A stretch of 64,000 bases of DNA, from positions 1 to 64,000 of the forward strand of contig JALJEE010002943.1 in the NCBI GenBank assembly GCA_023231475.1. The letters run 5' to 3'. A program made the position numbers and the translations under genes. Below, one piece after another: positions 58,388-64,000 of the stretch. This stretch comes from Seison nebaliae (Eukaryota > Rotifera > Pararotatoria > Seisonacea > Seisonidae). Positions within the stretch are counted from its first letter, which is position 1; every line of letters starts with the position of its first letter. Below the pieces are notes generated by a model. It was given only the letters and a program-made list of their open reading frames with translations. It was not told the DNA's origin and searched no databases.

Positions 58388-60647
58388 TGGAACTCAAAAA
58401 ATTGGTATTATGTTTGTTTCTGATTTGGTAGTATTGTTTGTATCTTCCATTAATCCTATCGATCATAATTATAGTATTTTTAAATTGTTAATATATGAAA
58501 TATTATGTGAAAATTGTTAATAGAATAATAGTGTTTCCCAATACTGTAGTACAGTTTTTTATATCATACCTTTTTATATTTTTAATGGCAAAGATACAGG
58601 TGTAAAATTCAATTAAATGATCTCCCTCATTTTTATAATTTCCGGATAAAAAGATAAGGAAATCTCTGATACAGTTGATATAAGTACACTAAGAGAAAAA
58701 TAATGTTTGGTCAATAAGTTACAGTAAGAAGTGATTAAGTATAAATTTCGTTCATGTCAATTCATTATTTGAAGTTGCACAACATCATTTTAATCCTACT
58801 GTTTACTCCAATTTGCTTCATTTTATTAAGAAAAATAGAAGAGAAGTTAAGAAATTAGAATATGCATTATTTGAAAGATTGTCGTGTGTTTGTGTGAAAA
58901 CTTAGAGAACAAAATAGTAGAGTAGTGACTGGGTGTCAGACTTGGGGTATCGTATAGACATAGTATATGGAAATTTGAAGAGAGGTTTGGTTATGGAAGG
59001 GAGAGGAATATAAAATAGAGGGAAAATGCAGAAAGTAAATTTGATTAATGTTCAATATTGTCTTATGATTAATAAATGTGTTGATGAAGGAGAACAATGG
59101 AATAATATTATTTGATTCATAGAATGAATAAATTAACAGGGAAATAAATTTATCCGACATATTAAATAATAAGAAATGGTGAATTTATATTTATTAAGAA
59201 TAGCTGGATACCTTAAGGGATCAATCAATAATTAATGGAATAATGGCACGTTACTATTGGGATGCACCAAAAAAAATGTATAAACTAACTATGATGAAAA
59301 ACAATTGCTGGAACAATTGTTCAGTTAATATCAAATTTAATTCCTGTCAGAAATATAAAAGATTTTCATTCTCTTATTAATTCAAATGATTGTACCGTAG
59401 ATTTTCTTAGATACGTTTCTATTCAACTTTTAGAATATTGTGTATTTTTTCTCTGATAAACATTTGGTAGGAATTGGCAATGGCATTTGTAGGAATTGAC
59501 ATAATAAAAATTTGGTAATTCTATACGAGAATCTTTTGATTCATCAACCATTTGGTTTAGGGTAGAATGAACAATTTAACTTTAACGGAAATTGAACAAA
59601 TCGATTGTTGAAATCATATCTACAATCTAAACTTTCCTTTCCAAACAATCAGTATTTGATTCTATTAGAGTCATGGTCGAGTTCGTCGTTTGGTTGTCAG
59701 TGGAGGAATGCAAGAATCCATAAATTAATTCATTTTTCTTTTCAATTAGTCATTCCTTTTGTCGTTTTTCTTCTGTCATCTTTCTTCATTTTAGTTATTG
59801 CATAAAACGAATAAGAAATAGAAAGGAAACGATATTCATCGACTCTTAATCATTCTGAGGAGACAGGAGACGAGCACATGGTTTACTAATCTTAAAAGAA
59901 AATATTGGAATATGTTAGTAGCGGTATAAAAGATGGCATCTTAAGCCAAGCAGAGTACATATGTTATTCTTGTAATACGTCAATAAACATGTCAAGGATC
60001 AGCTGCAATCGTTTCCTTATTCAATTTATCTTTACTTTATTCAATTTACTGCTTCCTCTTCTTCAGCATTCTTCATAATAACGTTCATGTATTTATTATT
60101 CTTTCTTATCCAACTCGGATGTCGAGGTAATGCATGAGAGGAATGGAATGAAATGGATTTTTGTTCCATTTTTTCTTATCGATCATCAGAAAACATGATC
60201 GTAAGAGGAAAATTAATAATGTTAACTAACGAATTAATGTAAATCAAATAGTGTTTTTCTTCAATAAATTCTCGGGATGAGGAAGGAAAGGAAAATCATG
60301 AGATGTGTTAATTGTTAGACAGATTAATAAAATGTTTTAAGTGTTAGATTATTAGGAAATACTTTCAACGAATAATAAAAGTTGAATGTTGAATGTTTTA
60401 ATTCATTGACATTTGGAGTCGAACTGCTTCTATCTTTCTATTCTCTTTGATTACGTTTTATTGATAGATCTCTTCGTCAAAAATTACGAAAATGAAGCAA
60501 AGATGAACTGGTTGAGAAAGAAATAATGACATAATATAATCGATCAATGGAAACCATTCATTCATTGATTTATCACAACAGGAAACGGAACTAATTTTTT
60601 ACAATTAAACAAATTTCTAAATTTAGAATGACAATTGATAAGGAACA
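58388..60647. other. Gene-poor stretch with a candidate promoter
   Basis: About 2.3 kb after the repeat element. Apart from the TATA element at 59935, nothing is recognised. Short frames with hydrophobic starts at 59999 (MSRISCNRFL) and 60089 (MYLLFFLIQLGCR, followed by GTAATG) could be signal-peptide exons, but I could not join them in phase to the downstream ORF. Confidence 0.4.
59935..59942 (+). promoter_or_regulatory. Candidate TATA box
   Basis: TATAAAAG in a locally GC-richer context. About 25-30 bp downstream is AGCAGAGTACAT, resembling the CAGAGCAGTA found at the same distance from the TATA box at 36304. It may drive the His-rich gene at 60648 or an unseen small exon. Confidence 0.3.
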
Positions 60648-61646
60648 ATGTACTATGTCTTTAGTCGTCATCGAAAGAAGTCAGAAACACCTACAAAAAT
60701 AAAAACTTCGTCATTATCTCCTTACAGTTATACATCTTTTGTTCCACTACCCGATAAAGAAGAACCTCTTGATATTATTAAATTCAACAACAATAACTAC
60801 AGGCGAAGAAGTCAACAGTTAAAAGAAGATGATGATGCTTCTTATGATGTCAGTGATAATGGACAAGATGATGGAGATGATGATGATCATGTAAACTTGG
60901 AGGAAAGTAGTAAGGAAAAAGATCGAAATGAAATTCTTGAGAATAATCATCAGAGACAACTGGATGAACTGAAGAGAAGAAGTAAGAGAAATTTTGAATA
61001 TAACAATTCAACAAATTCGTTCTCAAATGTTAATGAAGAAGTTCAACAAACATTTGAAAGAGATTTCCATCATTCAAACAAAGATAAAACGAAAACAAAT
61101 CATATAAGAACGTCCATTGAAGGACGTCGTCTTAATTCAGCTTCTAACAACTATATTAACATTGGCAGGACTATCTCTTCTTTAAACCGTTCTTTAGAGA
61201 AACCGTCGTCAAACAGAGATAAATACCATACTGGTCAGCATCATAAACATCATCACAAACAACATCGTCGAAACAAGAGTGAACTGGAGAGAAACCGAAA
61301 TAATAGTCATCATCATCATCACCATCGTCGTGGACGCCACCATCATCATCATCATCATAAGAACGATAATCACAGATCCTATCCTTATTATCATAAATAC
61401 CAAGAAAGGAGACAAATTAGAAACGATAAAAAGAAATCATTCGAAGATTTTTCTTCGTCCATCGAATCTTTGTCATCTGCTGCCGGACTAGAACGACGTC
61501 TTCGTGAGAAAAACATAAAACAGTTATCAGTTGAGAAGAATAATTCTGAAAAAGATATACATTCCACTCCAACTAAAATGCGATCAATCGATTTAAAAGA
61601 AATCAATTTCGAAAATTTCGAACCCGAAAACAAATGTCAAAGTTAG
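60648..61646 (+). CDS. His-rich, charged disordered protein (or its main exon)
   Basis: A 332-codon frame from ATG 60648 to TAG 61646. Composition is dominated by Arg, Lys, Asp, Ser, Asn and His. An acidic stretch (DDGDDDDHVNLEE) is followed by a His-rich zone (about residues 195-250) with two His runs, HHHHHH and HHHHHHH, encoded by CAT/CAC repeats, then a basic and Ser-rich end. No domain is recognised. CTTTAG at 60661-60666 directly after the ATG could be a splice acceptor, so the real N terminus may come from an upstream exon. His clusters could bind metal ions, which is inference. The end (NKCQS, followed by GTTAGTTTCC) also looks like a possible donor. Confidence 0.5.
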   Translation: MYYVFSRHRKKSETPTKIKTSSLSPYSYTSFVPLPDKEEPLDIIKFNNNNYRRRSQQLKEDDDASYDVSDNGQDDGDDDDHVNLEESSKEKDRNEILENNHQRQLDELKRRSKRNFEYNNSTNSFSNVNEEVQQTFERDFHHSNKDKTKTNHIRTSIEGRRLNSASNNYINIGRTISSLNRSLEKPSSNRDKYHTGQHHKHHHKQHRRNKSELERNRNNSHHHHHHRRGRHHHHHHHKNDNHRSYPYYHKYQERRQIRNDKKKSFEDFSSSIESLSSAAGLERRLREKNIKQLSVEKNNSEKDIHSTPTKMRSIDLKEINFENFEPENKCQS

Positions 61647-64000
61647 TTTCCATTTTTCTTTGTTCACCTTCTCAAAGGGACATGAATAACCACAAATTAT
61701 TATATTGACAATGTTCAATTATTTTATGTGAGATAAAATTTTTTATCTTCAATTGCCCAAAGGGAATTTAAAGTTTTAATTAATAAAATAAATTATAAAG
61801 CTGAAAAAAACGAATGAGAAAAGACTCTTGAGAATAATCACAGATAAATTACACTGATCATACACTGAAAATTTCACCACCTATTTGACTTATATACGAA
61901 TTGCATAATAAGACCGAACAATAATAACTTCTTCAGAAAATTCTAATAAAGAACTAGTATAATATTTATATAAAACTGAAATTTTAATATTTTTTCTTAC
62001 AATGTACCAGTTTTAATTGGTAATATCATTTAAATTAAGAAATGTATAATATTGTGTAATGAACAATGTTATCCTCTTTCAATTTTTATTTTTCTTTCAA
62101 TATATTATATTAATTTATTATTATTTACCCCGCGGGGATTTGTTATTTTAAATAAAAAAAAAAAAAAAAAAAAAAAATATATGTTTTTAGTTCGAATAGT
62201 CTGATATCTCCATGTTCTTATCATGTAATACCATTAAACATTAAACATGTATTAAAAATGGTATTTTGAATATTTTAAATTAAGGAAAATTTTTGTTCTG
62301 GATGATTTATAATCAATCATTTCAACGAATAATTTAGTTGTTGTTGATCCTTAGAAATCGTTTCCATAACTCCTGATGTTTTCCGGTTTTATTCATTAAA
62401 TTTCAGTTTCCATTCCAGATTTATTCGGCACAGATTATTAATTTGATTAAATTTAATTTTCTCTTCTTCTTTACGTAAGAGGGACAATCATGAAATGTTG
62501 AATAATCCTCTTAATGTAATTAATTTTTCATATGTGATGTGTCAAGTATTTTACTTTTATATTAACTAAACTTTTAAATATGACCTTGTAGCACCTCTTA
62601 ACATTAGCCCACGAGAAATTAGACGGTGACCTTTCCCATATTAATAGTTCTTTCTCATTATTGTAGTTTTGGAAATATATTTCATCACATTCATCTAGAA
62701 TAAATAGAAAAGAAACAGCTTTTTCAGTGAAGTAAAATTTTAACTTAAAATTTTTGCTCACCAGAATTATATTTCTAATTTGCTGGAATAACTAACAAGT
62801 AAGATAATATAATTCATATTGTAAGACAATGCATAGTTATACATGTTTAAAGCGTTAGTAAGTGATAACTAGTAACGACAATAAATTTTTAATGTTTAAC
62901 ATTATTTATAAAAAGTTAAATAAATACATAATATATTTTGATAATAGAATAGATAGAATAGATTAACGTGACAGCATAGGACATGGTTAAGTCACCTTGT
63001 GAGAGACGTATTTTATTTTGTACAAACAAAATTTTAAAAATGTATAATAAAAGTTGAATTAACAAATTTAAAAAAATAACTTAATACTAACATCTTAACA
63101 TTTTAGTTTGTTAGGAATTCATGTCAAATTCGATTCTATTCAATTACGTAGTAAGTGCATAGTATATATTATGTTGTGTTATATTATTAGAATTCTTTAA
63201 CGTAAATAAATGAAATTAATTTTCAGAAGAATATTCTTGTAGGAAATAATATGGCCGTTCGAATGGTCAACAAGAAACTATTCATAAGAAATGATTGAGT
63301 AGTAGATATATGTAATTTCCATAAGGCAATCATTTTAAGATAGACTTCAACATAAATATTTATTCCCTTATTATTATTCACTTCCGTTAATCAATAACAG
63401 AAGTAATTCAAGAAGAAGATAAAATGGAGCAGAGTAAGATATATCTTAAGAGTTTTCGTACAAAAACATTAGTCTGTTTTCTGAATTAATTTTCGATGGT
63501 ATGATTTATTTATTTGCTCATGCTCTTAACATCCGAAGTGATTGTATTGATTTGCCATCACATGACGGAATATAATAGATAATTCATCACATGTCGATGC
63601 AATAGAGATTGCACACTGAACTATCATGACGAAGAATGATAATTCATCTGAATTTTAGTTAGAGCTCCATTTCTTAACTGACGAATATTACAGAAATTTA
63701 CGATAAGATCTAATCTAGCTCTCGGATAATAATGTGTTCTTTTTCTTCGTAATTTGGGAAGTTTACGAACTATATTTGCTTCAATTAAAATTTTCTTTTT
63801 CTCACAATTAAAATGGAAAAGTGGGAAAATTACTTGACGTTCTTTTCGACACCCTCTTGTGTTTTTGTTTGGAAGAAGAATAAATAGAGAATAATTAATT
63901 TTCATTACGTAATTCCTTTAGAACTGAATCAGAAGAGTCACGAAAAATCAAAAGGAAAATCGTTTAAGTAGTTCGAACCTGAATTGTTTTTTTCAATGTT
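61647..64000. other. Gene-poor right edge with GC palindrome and poly-A tract
   Basis: CCCCGCGGGG at 62128-62137 is a perfect palindrome in otherwise AT-rich DNA, followed by a 24-A run at 62154-62177. The minus-strand frame at 63624-63905 (93 codons, Lys/Arg-rich middle KLPKLRRKRTHYYPRAR) has no recognisable family. No further genes can be supported. Confidence 0.45.

Noticed and set aside
58222-58431. 69-codon ORF with repeated RGLT-FFL units
   Set aside because: It only translates the GGTTAAC repeat units inside the inverted-repeat element.
63624-63905. 93-codon minus-strand ORF
   Set aside because: No family, no splice partners and ordinary length for this composition; left undecided and not called as a gene.
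1-64000. CRISPR arrays, tRNA and rRNA genes
   Set aside because: No spaced direct repeats, cloverleaf-forming stretches or conserved rRNA segments were recognised. tRNAscan-SE and Rfam searches would settle this.

Overview
The window is eukaryotic nuclear DNA. It is strongly AT-rich, and its genes are split by many very short introns, mostly 43-90 nt, with GT..AG ends. The gene set is animal: beta-arrestin, ICA69, a vinculin-like protein, EFHC1 and claudin-type proteins. Several genes point to an arthropod: trehalase, a CBM14 (peritrophin-A) domain, Kazal inhibitors and a delta-9 desaturase. Small introns, dense genes and AT-richness fit a compact arthropod genome, most likely an acariform mite. 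That placement is an inference from gene content and architecture.

Layout. 1-921: a fragment of a non-LTR reverse transcriptase (minus strand), joined to a truncated copy of a short inverted-repeat element whose second copy lies at 57970-58387. 922-9000: a long heat-shock-element array upstream of a myeloid leukemia factor gene, a four-TM claudin/clarin-like gene, a secreted Kazal inhibitor, and a head-to-head pair of a CEBPZOS-like gene and a SAMHD1-like HD phosphohydrolase. 9320-17178: two large tandem plus-strand genes for extracellular proteins. The first is an unrecognised 927-aa secreted protein with Cys-rich and CBM14 domains. The second is a 1093-aa membrane-anchored reprolysin/ADAMTS-like metalloprotease with LPPLPPLP repeats. 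17436-26878: four minus-strand genes in a row (DcpS, mitochondrial ABCB8-type transporter, ICA69, DD3-3 family protein). 28353-30635: an intronless vinculin-like gene. 30927-33438: EFHC1 with three DM10-type domains. 33521-34977: a claudin-like gene with two mutually exclusive first exons. 36684-37952: acyl-CoA desaturase. 41363-46386: large low-complexity basic/Ser/Asn-rich ORFs of unknown role. 47740-49132: eRF1. 51000-52990: trehalase. 53687-55602: beta-arrestin. 57079-57512: a small four-TM protein. 60648-61646: a His-rich protein. The remaining 2.3 kb holds no gene I can support.

I assembled most exon models by hand, requiring GT..AG borders, conserved reading phase and continuity with family motifs. 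Where I give exon lists the phases add up to an intact frame. The genes are mostly unrelated housekeeping, signalling and membrane genes, with no operon logic. The most original items are the tandem pair of extracellular genes, the intronless vinculin-like gene, the alternative-first-exon claudin, the heat-shock-element array and the inverted-repeat element family.
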